Source: Rhea pennata
Lineage: Eukaryota > Chordata > Aves > Rheiformes > Rheidae
DNA length: 64,000 nucleotides
NCBI RefSeq assembly: GCF_028389875.1
Contig: NC_084663.1
Span: 94,161,265-94,225,264 of the forward strand
Reading direction: 5' to 3'
Shown: piece by piece, positions 1 through 19,370 of the stretch
How positions within the stretch are numbered: the stretch's first letter is position 1
Layout: each line of letters starts with the position of its first letter
Program-made: the position numbers and the translations under genes
The notes under the pieces: generated by a model
Database searches by the model: none
What the model was told of the DNA's origin: nothing
What the model saw: the letters and a program-made list of their open reading frames with translations, nothing else

Positions 1-528
1 GAGCGGGCTGAAACGTGAAGATGAAGGAAACCCCAGGGCGGGGGCCATGTCCAGCGTAGCCGTTAACAAACGGGGCGGGGAAGTCGGATTGCTGGCCGGG
101 GGCTCAGCGCCAAACACTAGGCCTGGGGCTGCTTCACAAGCCTAAACTGAGAAGCGGGTGTGCACGCTGGCGCTGGGAAGCTGCTGTGGTCGTGGTGCCA
201 GGTACAGCAGACGAGAGGGAGGGCGAGACACAGAAAACTTAAGGAACGATTTTCATCATCCCCCCTATTTCTCTTTTTAGCTTGGACAGGTAAAGCGGAG
301 TATCTTTAGATCAATAATTTCATGAACTGTATTGAAAGCAGGTTGAAGGAAAAGACCGGTTTAGATTTAATTGGCAGCTAGAGTCTTCTCGGTCTCCCAT
401 TCCTTATTGTTATTTGAACACTTTGTCCGTTGTTCACGGCCCTGCTTTGATGTGTTTCTGAGAGGCTGAGCTGTGAGTTCGTCAACATCCGTGCGACCCC
501 ATAAACCGGCCTAAACACGTGTTATTTT

Positions 529-569
<41 letters not shown>

Positions 570-672
570 AAGAAAGAAAGAAAGGCCATTCAAAAGCTGA
601 GGCTGGCGCAGACGGCCGACGGGTTCCCTGCCGCTGCAGCAGGCTGAGGGGCGGAGGGTGCTTCCCAAGCGC
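1..672. other. GC-rich flank upstream of tRNA-Ile, no gene recognised
   Basis: The first 250 bases are GC-rich with several CpG and GGGCGGGG motifs, as in the margin of a CpG island. No convincing open frame or known coding sequence is seen. A poly(A)/GAAA tract lies at 531-584. The stretch may belong to a promoter or to the open chromatin usual around tRNA genes; nothing in the sequence decides this. Confidence 0.5.
531..584. repeat. Poly(A) followed by (GAAA)n microsatellite
   Basis: An uninterrupted run of 37 A at 531-567 is followed by about four GAAA units to 584. It ends about 90 bases before the tRNA-Ile gene. The bases before it do not show a recognisable retroelement body, so it is called a simple repeat and not the tail of a named element. 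Confidence 0.9.
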
Positions 673-746
673 GGCCGGTTAGCTCAGTTGGTTAGAGCGT
701 GGTGCTAATAACGCCAAGGTCGCGGGTTCGATCCCCGTACGGGCCA
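673..746 (+). tRNA. tRNA-Ile (anticodon AAT)
   Basis: A 74-base tRNA gene decoding isoleucine. The acceptor strands GGCCGGT and ACGGGCC pair except for a G-G at position 5-68, which is also present in the human tRNA-Ile-AAT sequence as I remember it; the whole gene matches that vertebrate sequence. The anticodon AAT lies at 707-709 in the loop CTAATAA (A34 is normally edited to inosine). The internal A box (TAGCTCAGTTGG) and B box (GGTTCGATCCC) of a type 2 Pol III promoter are intact. No intron is present. A TTTT terminator follows at 751-754. Its 3' trailer CTCGTTT is repeated in the SINE at 15583-15731. It is functional by all visible criteria. Confidence 0.98.
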
Positions 747-750
747 CTCG

Positions 751-754
751 TTTT
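751..754 (+). terminator. Pol III terminator of tRNA-Ile
   Basis: A run of four T begins five bases after the discriminator A of the tRNA-Ile gene, the usual minimal RNA polymerase III stop signal. The trailer between tRNA and terminator is CTCG. Confidence 0.85.
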
Positions 755-996
755 GACGCCCAAAGAAGGACGCTTTTACTTCCCCTCCTTTTTTCCCCCT
801 TCTCCGTTGAGGATGAAACTGTAATACAGAATTAATTAAGCTAGTCAAAGGGAAGGCTTGCCTTGCCATTGTTCTCTGTATTAGCCGTTTCTTCACAAAA
901 AGAAAAAAAATCTAATCGGCAGAGTAAGGGAGGAGGGATGTGAGAACTGCTGTTACTCTGCTAATGCAGCTGTCCACTAGCAGGAAGAGAAAAACC
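755..996. other. Spacer between tRNA-Ile and the tandem duplication
   Basis: AT-balanced spacer with short A and T runs. No gene, no long open frame with a recognisable product and no repeat family was recognised. Confidence 0.5.
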
Positions 997-1216
997 CACT
1001 CTAAGCTCCTTGGCTGAATATGGAGAGTCTCAGGAGAGTGAGAAGCAGCTGTTAAGTAGCCTGGTTTCCACAAACGAGTAAGTACTTAGTAGCAACAGAA
1101 AGGGTACACTCTAAGCTCCTTGGCTGAATATGGAGAGTCTCAGGAGAGTGAGAAGCAGCTGTTAAGTAGCCTGGTTTCCACAAACGAGTAAGTACTTAGT
1201 AGCAACAGAGAGGGGA
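997..1216. repeat. 110-bp perfect tandem duplication
   Basis: Two head-to-tail copies of a 110-base unit, 997-1106 and 1107-1216. The bases 997-1099 and 1107-1209 are identical as read, and only the last few bases of each unit differ. The unit has no open frame, poly(A) tail or tRNA part. Perfect identity in noncoding sequence means a recent duplication or an assembly artefact. Confidence 0.95.
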
Positions 1217-1642
1217 GGAAGGCAGCCTGTTTTTGTGGTCAGGAAGAGCAGAGTTTGGACTACAGATAGTGCCACCAACTAGATTTGAGGACAAATTTAG
1301 GTGCAAGACTGCAAAAGATGGTCCTGCATTGCTTTGCTCTTCTTACCCACCACCACCCAGCCAACACAAACTCTCACTCCCATCTTGCAGAGTGAGCGTA
1401 CTCACTTCAGTCCTGTTGCTTGTGAGCCATCACAGAAGCTCTGCTCTCCAGGCCCTCCTGTGGGCTCTTCCTTGTTTCACGAGACGCGAAATACCCGAGA
1501 CGATGAGCAGAGGGTAGCAGGGCATAACCTAGCTGTGCAGCAAACCTTTTTCAGGCATGAAAATCCATGCAAAGACTAACCAGAGAGCAGATAACCCTAG
1601 AAGTAATTTGCTAGCATGTGCTGGTGGTTCTTACAACCGCGC
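1217..1642. other. Spacer between the duplication and tRNA-Asp
   Basis: No supported gene. Open frames of about 90 codons on the plus strand here have no recognisable domain. The final 30 bases before the tRNA-Asp gene include the likely Pol III start region, but no upstream TATA-like element is obvious. Confidence 0.5.
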
Positions 1643-1714
1643 TCCTCGTTAGTATAGTGGTGAGTATCCCCGCCTGTCACGCGGGAGACCGGGGTTCGAT
1701 TCCCCGACGGGGAG
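1643..1714 (+). tRNA. tRNA-Asp (anticodon GTC)
   Basis: A 72-base tRNA gene for aspartate. The acceptor stem pairs TCCTCGT with ACGGGGA, the discriminator base is G, and the anticodon GTC lies at 1676-1678 in the loop CTGTCAC. The A and B box elements are intact and there is no intron. The sequence agrees with the common vertebrate tRNA-Asp-GTC as I remember it. It is in the same orientation as the tRNA-Ile gene about 0.9 kb upstream, and a TTTT terminator follows at 1726. A perfect CRE-like palindrome directly abuts its 3' end. Confidence 0.98.
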
Positions 1715-1724
1715 GTGACGTCAC
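1715..1724. promoter_or_regulatory. CRE-like palindrome GTGACGTCAC
   Basis: A perfect ten-base palindrome containing TGACGTCA, the consensus site of CREB/ATF factors, starts at the base directly after the tRNA-Asp discriminator and ends two bases before the terminator. The motif is exact. A role for it is inference; it could serve a Pol II promoter in the adjoining GC-rich stretch or be chance. Confidence 0.4.
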
Positions 1725-1725
1725 C

Positions 1726-1729
1726 TTTT
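1726..1729 (+). terminator. Pol III terminator of tRNA-Asp
   Basis: TTTT lies 12 bases downstream of the tRNA-Asp discriminator base, the usual Pol III stop signal. Confidence 0.85.
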
Positions 1730-1935
1730 CCTGCCCTCGGGTTGGCCCTGCCCTCAGGACCCTTAGAATTCCGCAGCAACGGCCGGGCCCGCCCTCGCGG
1801 CCGCTCAACGGCCGCCGCGCGCCCTCCGAGCCGTGGCGACTGCCGAGCAACGGCCGCGAGGGGATGAAGGTGCGCGGTAAAGCACTGAGGAAGAGCTGCC
1901 GCCCAGTGAGCACCTCCCTGAGGAGCAGCTGGTGG
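1730..1935. other. GC-rich, CpG-dense stretch after tRNA-Asp
   Basis: CpG-dense sequence with repeated CGGCCG motifs, such as AACGGCCGC twice and GCGGCCGC once. It resembles a small CpG island. Open frames of 78-148 codons overlapping it on the minus strand also run through the tRNA gene and look like GC-driven shadows, so no coding gene is called. Confidence 0.5.
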
Positions 1936-4490
1936 GGCTGAGCATGCATGACAAAGCTTCATGTCCTGGCCTACCCCCTCGCTCTCGTTTACCCACCCTT
2001 TTCTTCTGCTTTGCTTCTTTCCATACTCGAGGACGTGCCACATGGAGGTAACTGGAGAGCCAACTTCAGCCTCCTGCCAGGTGCCACTGGTGACTGCAAC
2101 CCAGCATCTCTTTACTCAGCAGGTGCTTTGACTGACATCCTAAAACCGCCTAACAGGAGTTCACTCTCAGTCTCAACAACCTTCCTAATTGCTCTCCAAT
2201 ATTTCTCAAATCCTTGCTTAAAAAGTATTTTTTCCCTTATCAGCATGGTTTCACATATTCTGTAGCAGTCCACAAAGTTGCTGACACCAACAGAAAAGAA
2301 TTAAACCAAGAGAAAAATGCAGATTATCAACAGACAGGGATTCACTGATTCTGGGAGTTAGTGCTATAAATTTTTAAAGTTACCACTAAAAGACCACTGG
2401 AAGAAAACAGATTCCTTTTTCTTAGTATCAAAAAAAGGAGAAAATGGGGCTTTCCACTGAAAGCATCTGGTGCAGGGTCTATTTTATTTGACTAGTCTTG
2501 CATTTTTACTCTGATAGAAATGAAACTCTAATCTTGCTTTTATTTCTGCTGATTTATACTGTGTGGACTATCTCAAACCTCAGTTTAAAACCAACTAACA
2601 GAAAAGAGGTTTTGGGGTGGCATTTTTGTTTTGTGAAGCCATGTGTATATTTGCTCTGCTTAATTTCTCTAGCATCAAATGCCCTTGACTCAGGAGATCC
2701 TTAACTCCACAAGAAGACAAAAGTGTTGAAACCCATTCCACTCTTGTAATGTATTTGACCAAAACTTGAACCAGCCCCCAAAATCTCAAGCAACCAGCCT
2801 ACCATATGAATGTTAGAACTCTGTTTTTTTTTTTTCTAGTCTCTAAGTCTTTAGAATTTCCTGTTACCATTTTCAGACTCTTCTTTCTTACAAGCAGAGT
2901 ATCCAATTTTAACTAGCTTCAAAAATTCTCAAGAGCCAGTGATTACACAGATCACAGAAGTGCTTCACGTGTTTTCTGGCATGCAGCATTGCTATGATAT
3001 CAAACCATAGATTTAGATATTAATATATCATAAATCAATATATATCATATAAATATATCAATATACTGATTTAAATCAAAGATTTATGGTATCAAACTAT
3101 TTCCACATTTGCTCCTGATGAGAACTAGCACCGCAAGAATTTCCAGCTTTTGCTGCTTTATTCAAAGTATAATAAAATTACAAATATCCTAGCTAAGAAA
3201 AGAAAGCAACAGACATACTAACACTAGAACAAAGATAGACCTTTTATGACTCTCTGTGCAAACAACTTGCCACAACGTAAATTAGCTGCATCCTTTTACT
3301 ACAGCTGATACTCCTCTAAGTATAGATCAGGTTTGTTTTTATTGCTGCAGACTACGCAGCAGGAAGCTGGCTGAAACCAGTATTCTCACAAAGCTGCACT
3401 CATGTAACTGAACTAGGTTTAAAAACTACATTTTTAGTCATGCTACAACCACTTTGTATTTACATGGGATATTCAGGTATCAGCACAGACTGCATGGATG
3501 TTACTGGTAAATCTATAACCTCCATTATTTCTGAAGCCTTGTGGATATCTAAGGCTCTGCTAACAATAAAACATTGCTTAGTTTCAGCAAAAGAAACGGA
3601 ATCGGGTCCGGATTTAAGCATTCAGAAATAATGATTTGAGCACTGCTTCCGCACAAGTATGCGGAACACAGTGTGTCATGCCTTTCCACATTTCTCAGTT
3701 TTTGCCATCACACTGTATTTATCTTGATTAGATAGTAAAGGATGTCTCATGTCAGATAAACAGCAAATGTAGACAAAATGGCAAGATAGGCCCAGAAATA
3801 AACTCTGATACCCTATTCGTTGTCTCCATAATAGTTTAAAAAAATAATAAATCCCATACTTGCAAGTCTTCCTGCATAAAGACTGAAGCAGCTGCAGTAG
3901 GGGTTTATAACTTCAGACTTGTCCCCCTCCCGTCATAAAGGCAGTTCAACACTTTTGACCAGTCAGGTATACATAGTGAATACTGCCCTAACAGCTGCTC
4001 TTACAGGTCAGGGAGAAGAGGAAAGGGAGATGGGCTCATCTCCCAGTCTAGCTGATGGATCACACTCAGCTGCAGCTGAACCAATTTCCCCTTCAGAAGG
4101 CAGTCTTTTTTTCAGTCTAATACAGTGAAAAAGCATGTTCAGGCAAAGGCAAATCTTACATTTAGAGGACTTCTGCCGTATCAATGTTGATCAGACATTG
4201 TAATAACATGCTTCCTTGATAGATGAAATGACATGAAACACAGCTTAACATTTTTGTGTAATTCTTATCTCTGAATTCCACTTCCTTAGGTATATTTGCA
4301 AAATGGACTATACCCAGGACAAAGCAACCAGTGTAACTTCTGCAGAAAGATTAAGAATCCCTACTAGTTTCTCCGCCACTTTTTCCCCCCGCGAGTCAGT
4401 GGATGACATAAAAATATACTTTGGAAGTTGTGAAAAAGGTGGTACTTAATTGAAAGTAGATTCTAAAAAGGCTTAAATCATACCAAATAT
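1936..4490. other. Noncoding stretch downstream of CPOX
   Basis: No supported gene. Open frames here are short and have no recognisable domain. An AT-rich block at about 2993-3110 carries repeated ATATAT and ATATCAAAC motifs in both orientations and could fold, but no element family is recognised. Further AATAAA motifs on the minus strand at 3157-3162 and near 2482 leave open a longer CPOX 3' untranslated region. Confidence 0.5.
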
Positions 4491-4494
4491 ACCC

Positions 4495-4500
4495 TTTATT
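4495..4500 (-). promoter_or_regulatory. Candidate CPOX poly(A) signal AATAAA
   Basis: TTTATT on the plus strand reads AATAAA on the minus strand, 455 bases past the CPOX stop codon. It is the first canonical signal I found downstream of the stop. The 3' untranslated region length is otherwise unsupported. Confidence 0.4.
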
Positions 4501-4954
4501 CTTTTAAAAAAATATATTTCCAAATCACCCTAATCTTTTTCCAAGTCTAAGCAGTGCCATTCAGCACATATTTTGGAAAAAGCGCTTTTTTTCGGTGCAG
4601 AAAATGCTTTCATTTCACTTGAGAACAATTCACAGTAGTTGATCATTTTGCAGTCAGACAGATCAGTTGAGGAAGTTCTTGGAACATGCACACTGGTCCT
4701 GTGAGCGTATCACCAGTCCTTCACAAGGCAACATCAATGGCGGGGTGGGGGGACAAATAGCAACTTGAGCTCTTCAACTAGCTCTTAAAGAATTACTTCA
4801 CATATTTGCAACTTATAACAAATGTCTACAGCATTGTTAAGGCACCGGCTATCTTAAAATGCCATGCAATGGCAGTTTGGGTGAGCTGGTTTGTGGTGTT
4901 CTTATTCTTTCTTAATGGATAGTATAAGTAATCCAGTCTTCTTCATGATATGCA

Positions 4955-14238
<9,284 letters not shown>

Positions 14239-14530
14239 GTCGGGCACCTGCGCCAGGCTGCCGACGGGGCGGGGAAGGGGCGGGGCGGGGGGGGGGGAAT
14301 TGGGCTGGGGAGGAGGGGCTGGGGCTGGGCGGGGATAGGGCGGGGAAGGGGCGGGGCGGGGCGGGAATGGGCCGGGGCGGAGGAGACGGAGCGGGGAAGG
14401 GGCGGGGCGGGGATGGGGCTGGGGCGGAGGGGCTGGAGCGGGGCTGGGGCTGGGCGGGGATAGGGCGGGGCCGGGGGCGGCTGCGGGGCTGGGGCGGGGA
14501 CGATGCCGGTGCCGGTGCCTCACGCTCGCG
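14239..14530 (-). promoter_or_regulatory. CPOX promoter: CpG island with GC-box array
   Basis: Immediately upstream of the CPOX start codon is about 260 bases of GGGGCGGGG-type sequence, rich in Sp1-like GC boxes. GGGGAAGGGGCGGGGCGGGG-type motifs recur near 14270, 14342 and 14393. A 28-base unit at 14318-14345 is repeated without change at 14443-14470. Runs of G on the plus strand, including G11 near 14287, would favour G-quadruplexes. The island extends left over exons 1 and 2. There is no TATA box close to the start codon. A TATATAGA motif at 14551-14558 is further upstream and of doubtful relevance. The transcription start is not determined. Confidence 0.75.
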
Positions 14531-15582
14531 GGAGTTCATGCCCGTGGCGATATATAGAGACCCGGGGTGTGCGCATGCATATATTTATTTATCGTCCTGT
14601 GTGTGATTGTATCTGTATCTGTACAGACAAGGGCCGAGGTGTTGCAGTGCCTCGGCGCGGCGCTGGCACCCCACCCGGCTTTCTGAGGGGAGCCGGGGGC
14701 TATAACGCTGTATATTGCCCCCGGCGCGAGCCGTGTGCCGTCGCTGACGCACGGCAGCAGCTCAACGGCGCAGAGACTTCATAACCCGCTTTGAGGTCCC
14801 CCACAGTGCTGTTTGTTCATAAAGCCAGGCTCTAAGTATTTCTGGAGAATGGCCATTACAGCGAGGCTCTTGCACACTGCAACGGCGCAAGCTGCTTATG
14901 TGCAAGCTCCTAACCTACAGTATCAAGTCTAGCTGGAGATGGGTTAGAAGCCAGGGTTCCAGTGCTTGGATCGCAAAAAGGTGAAGAAATGAAATGGAAG
15001 CTAAGAAAAATTTTGCACTAGTCAAAAAACAAATCATGGAATTCGACATTTAAACAAGTCAGTTATATTTTATTGGTGTAGATCCACAGAGTGTAGTTTT
15101 CTTTTCTGTTCTTCCAATTTAAATTGATAAGCATGTTTCCTACTGATTTCAGCCAGCACATACTTACGCTTTCTTCTTTCTTTCTAAAATTAAATCACTC
15201 ATTCAAATAAAATGGGAATTCAGAGTAATAAGGAGATGAATTAATATAGGGGCAAATGCTGAAAGGTAGCAACTTAGAATTGCAGGAGATTTCAAGGGTA
15301 ATTTTTCTTGCAGTTGATGGTTCCACATCCAGTATACTGATTATCTACTTTCTCAGCTGCCTTGAAGCCAGGGGGAAGCTATATCAATTGTGGGGCAGCA
15401 CAGTTAACCAACCTGGACAATGACAAAAACTTCAGCGAACAAATAAAGCCACGTTTTTTCTCAAGCAAACACATAAGTGACAGCACAACAGTGGTTGGTG
15501 GTACTGTGCTGAACTGAGCTATGAGAGTTTTCTTGCAAGAGCAGATTTACTGGTGCTATTTTTCAAAATAAACTTATGGTTA
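14531..15582. other. Spacer upstream of the CPOX promoter
   Basis: The first 250 bases remain moderately CpG-rich and contain the TATATAGA motif at 14551 and an alternating purine-pyrimidine stretch (GCGCATGCATATAT). After about 14,800 the sequence is ordinary AT-balanced noncoding DNA. No gene is recognised. Confidence 0.5.
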
Positions 15583-15731
15583 GGGTGTTATGGCTCAGCT
15601 GGTTAGAGCATGGTGCTAATAATGCCAAGGTCATGGGTTTTGATCTCATATGGGCCACTCGTTTGGGAGTTGGGTTAGATGATCTCCAGAGGTCCCTTCC
15701 AACCTTACTGATTCTATGACGATTCTATGAT
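15583..15731 (+). mobile_element. tRNA-Ile/CR1 chimeric SINE (TguSINE1-like)
   Basis: Three parts are visible. 15583-15657 is a decayed copy of tRNA-Ile(AAT), with the CTAATAA anticodon loop kept and most differences being C-to-T or G-to-A changes at CpG sites. 15658-15664 is CTCGTTT, identical to the 3' trailer of the intact tRNA-Ile gene at 673-746. 15665-15731 is a CR1 3' end closing with two ATTCTATGA units. The last part is identical over 37 bases (15681-15717) to the CR1 copy at 38233-38269. This architecture matches the tRNA-Ile-derived, CR1-mobilised SINEs described from passerine birds, as I recall. A clear target-site duplication was not found, as is common for CR1-type insertions. 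Confidence 0.9.
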
Positions 15732-17293
15732 TATTTTCTAATAAGGGGAGATATTTATTAGATCTGACATTGATTTAGAGCCCAGAGTATGCAACGGAGT
15801 TTGATTGAGAAAAATAAAAGCTACCTCAAAACCCCAGTCCTGCAGGGTTTGTACCCAGGTATGGGTCTTTCTTGGTAATGGTGGGTTCCTGTCATTTCAG
15901 GACTGTTTCACCTCTGTAGTACTCAAGAGCAGACCAGCCTCAAGGGTTATTCTCAGAGTTTCATTATCTGGTTCTTTTCATTAGAGAGTAATTTTATGAG
16001 GGGTTGTGTAAAGCAATAATATTCACTTGAAGGCTTAGTGCATTTCCTCATTTCTGACCTGATTCTGTTCTTTGGCAGCAGAGGATGCTGTGAAGCTGCA
16101 GAAACTGTGGTAGTATGAAGGGAAGGAGATCTCAGAGCTGGACTCTTTTCTGTGATCAGCAAGAGGGCAGGATCTTTTTGAGGCCTGTAGGAGGACAGGA
16201 TGTGCCAGGAGACCTGAACCACTGGTGATAAAGTGAGTACAGCATCTGTTGTTTCAAGGAGAGCTCTGGCAGAGGGAGACAGGCACTACCATCCTTATGG
16301 GATGTGGTAAGGCTGCTTAGTTAGGCATGAAGCAGCTCTTCTCACTTTTCTTTATCCCACATTACTGCATCTTCTCAACTTGCATCTATTAGATTAACCT
16401 AAACATTTTCATGATAACCAATGTGCATCATGCCCACTTCCATGTTACTTATTGCAGCGAAGCTCTGTTCTTGTAATAGGATTTAGACACTACTGTAATG
16501 CAAAGAATATGTAAGTGCTGAGACCAAAAGACATGTAAAATGCATTAATGTTACTGAGCATTTCATTAGTTTTTCCATATTAGTTTGAGTGCTAACTCAG
16601 ATCGATAACATCTTGTTCTCCGTACTGTATAGTTTCTGGACACCAATGGTAAATTTTTGTACAGCTAGCCTGGGGAACTTATTGCTAACTGAAGAAAGGG
16701 ACAACTGTACACTTCAGTGACAGTCATGTGTGTCAAGTGTTACTGATTTTTTTAGCAGGCAAATTGAATTGAATCACATCCCTGCATCCCACTGAGTGGA
16801 TACTGTGGACTGAGTGAAAGAAGAGAAAAGGAAGTGTTCCTAACATAAAAAAATACATAAATCAGAATTAAAGTAAAGTTATAAATTGATGGGTGTAAAA
16901 TAGTTCATATGGGTATATTTAAATTGAAAAGTCATCCTGTTGTGCAGGGCTTGTGAATGTTGGGGACTGATGGAGCAGCAGAGCAAGAGAGAAGAAAATA
17001 ACTGAATTGCTAAAGAAAGGTTTATATGTCAGAGAGAATTTAATTAGTGTAATTTTAATTTTAATTCTAAGTGAAGTTACCTAAAGATGTTCAAAAGGGC
17101 ATGTGAATTCTTCCTATTTAGATACCTTTGTCCATAGAACCTAACTTAGGTTCCTCATAACCATATGGAGATTTGGACCACTTTAATTAAATATAAGGTA
17201 ATGTAGTCAATTTTTCTTGGAGGCAAGGCTCAAGAGTGCCTCCTCTGAAAGAGCTCAGTGGTACAAGCCAATCCCATGGATATCTAGTTTCTC
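15732..17293. other. Noncoding spacer
   Basis: No gene and no clear repeat is seen. The sequence is AT-balanced, with a TTTTAATTTTAATT stretch near 17,050. Confidence 0.5.
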
Positions 17294-17354
17294 CAGTGTT
17301 GGGAAAAGCACTCTGGTTGGTAGCGTTCATGAGATCCAGGTTCAATCTCTATTA
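17294..17354 (+). mobile_element. Probable MIR/CORE-SINE head remnant
   Basis: The stretch reads CAGTGTTGGGAAAAGCACT and, after a gap, GATCCAGGTTCAATCTC. This resembles the tRNA-derived head of MIR-type SINEs (GGTTAAGAGCACT and CTGGGTTCGAATCCC) with a recognisable B box at 17339-17349. The 3' part is not recognisable. Confidence 0.4.
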
Positions 17355-18002
17355 GATTATTTTCAAACACTGCTTGCTTCCCTGGACAGTGTTGCTCTCA
17401 GAGTGCAAGGAAATCTTGCAGGTCTATCTGTATATAGTCTGTATTTCCCAGTGGAGGAGGAAGGAAGCACTGCAGTATGTGATGTTTTTGTTTTGAAAAT
17501 TGCACTCATTGCAGAGCTCATTCTTTCTACTGCAAAGTACCTGTGGCTCTGCCCTCTCTTGCAGGCTGTGTCCTTTAGTGAAACACTCCCGTCATGAGTT
17601 TGGTCCAACACAACCTCTCTCTTTCATTAGAGAGTTCGCTTTCTGGGCATCCTTGCTTCTCCCCTTCTTGCAGCCCTAAATTAGACAAAAATGCTGTGTG
17701 TTATCTACTGTCATCATTTCTGCTGTTCTGGACTTAGCACTCCTCAAATCTTCCCACTTGTTCTCTCCTTCTCACAGACCTGCCTTCCTCTTTATTATAC
17801 TTCCTTCCATTTATCTCTCTCTGTTCATGCTTCTGCCCTCATAGTCACCAGTTGGGAAACCTGGCTACACCAGCCCCAGGCTTTCTTCTCCACTGCAGGC
17901 CTTGTCTGAGCGTTTGTGCAGACTGCGTTGGCACTCTCACCACAAGAGGGCATGGCAGCCCTGCCCGTTCCCTGGCATCCAGTGACTCCAAATTGCAGTC
18001 CT
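17355..18002. other. Noncoding spacer
   Basis: Open frames of up to 126 codons cross this region but show no domain, no splice context and no recognisable product. Pyrimidine-rich sequence lies at about 17690-17900. Confidence 0.45.
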
Positions 18003-18250
18003 GGAGTCATTCAGACTGGAAGGGACCTCCAGTGGTCACCAGCCTAACCCCCAGGGGCTCACAGCAAGGCTGACTCCAGAGCTGGATGAGGTAGCTGCAG
18101 CTTCCTTTCTTCGCCTACATTTGGAAAATCTCTTGGGAAGGAGTTTTCTCAGCCTGCTCAGGCTCCAGCACTGCACCACCCCCAAAAAGGGGATTTTTTT
18201 TCCTCTTATCTGGTCAGAATTTCTATTGCTGCAACTACTTTAGGTCAGGC
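18003..18250 (-). mobile_element. CR1 LINE, 5'-truncated, old copy
   Basis: In plus orientation it opens with GTCATTCAGACTGGAAGGGA and continues CAGCCTAACCCCC, CTGCACCACCCCC and TTTTTTCCTCTTATCTGG. These are the reverse complement of the CR1 3' end in the correct order, so the element is on the minus strand with its 3' end near 18003. It lacks an ATTCTATGA tail and is well diverged, hence older than the CR1 at 37848. Confidence 0.8.
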
Positions 18251-19318
18251 CAGCCTTCTGCACATGCTACTGATTCTAAAAGCAGGACTTCCAAGTTCCT
18301 CATTTACCTTCAAAATCTTTGTGTCAATTTTAAATGTCTGGCTGAAAATTTACAAGATGAGCTGACTGAATGTTGTGCTTAGTAGGTCATCCATTTTGAT
18401 GTTCATATCTGTATGTAACATGGTAGTGAGGATTTTGGAGTGTGTTTTATTTGAAATTGAAGCCATCCACAGTTACTATGTAGCCAGAACTGTCACTGAT
18501 GTAAACCTTCAAGAAGAAGATTTGAAGAAGTGGATTCTTAACTACATTTTTATTTAAGGTGACCTGCAGTGAAGAGAAGAATATTGCTAACTTTCTTTTT
18601 TGTTTTTTTGTTTGTTTTACTTCTGCTTTTTAAAAAAGCCCTGAAGCTTCTCTGCACTGTATACTCTGTATATTTAGCTGCTGTCTGTCTTTTCTGTGAG
18701 TATTTATGCACAGATAGAGTACTAACAAAAGAATGAGGGACACAGCGTGTTCCAAGGTAGTGAAGCATGATCAAGTCTGATCAGACTGAGACAGACACAG
18801 TGCTTTAACTGAGGCTGTTTGAAACTTTTCAGTACTCAGTTAATGCAGTAGCTTATCAGAAAACTGGAAGAAAAGAATTCCTTGTGAACAGAAAAATTCC
18901 CCATCAAGTTGGCATTTCTAATGCTTCTAAAGTTAAAAGAGCCAATCTCATCCAATTTACTTTATCACACAAAGCTTTGATTGTAACTTCAAAGTGATGC
19001 CAAGAACTTGCAAAGATGGAAGAATACTCCTCTTTAACAGAGGTTGCCACAAAGGTTTTGTGTGACAGAGTAAGTTGAATGAAGTTAACATTTCAGTATG
19101 TGTCAAAGACAGAAGTAAAAGCTTTGGGCACTGAGCTGACAATAGTAGGTGATATGATGGTCATAAGAAAAAGTGAAAACCTTTCCTTCTATATCTGTGA
19201 TTTCAGTAGTTTGCCTTGGTGGTGAGTTCATACTAATCCCCCTTCTTTTCTTTGTTTTTCATTAACGCAAAATTGATTCTCCTGGGTGTAAGGAGAAGGG
19301 GACTACAGAACAAGAAAC
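18251..19318. other. Noncoding spacer
   Basis: No gene or named repeat recognised; T-rich stretch at about 18595-18615. Confidence 0.5.
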
Positions 19319-19370
19319 TGCTCTGCTGAAATTGCTTCAATCTACCTCCTGAAGCAATTTCGGCACAGCA
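19319..19370. other. Strong 52-base hairpin
   Basis: Arms 19319-19339 and 19350-19370 are inverted copies of each other, with 19 Watson-Crick pairs, one G-T wobble pair and one C-C mismatch, around a 10-base loop. Twelve contiguous pairs close the loop. No family is recognised. It could be the core of an old inverted-repeat element or a transcribed hairpin; no flanking evidence supports a microRNA. Confidence 0.75.

Noticed and set aside
1597-2043. 148-codon minus-strand open frame across tRNA-Asp
   Set aside because: It runs through an intact tRNA gene and a CpG-rich stretch that is poor in stop codons; no domain is visible.
2993-3110. AT-rich block with apparent inverted and direct repeats
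   Set aside because: The arms match poorly and the low-complexity ATATAT content creates repeats by chance; no element ends could be set.
17217-17597. 126-codon plus-strand open frame
   Set aside because: No domain, and it overlaps a likely MIR/CORE-SINE remnant.
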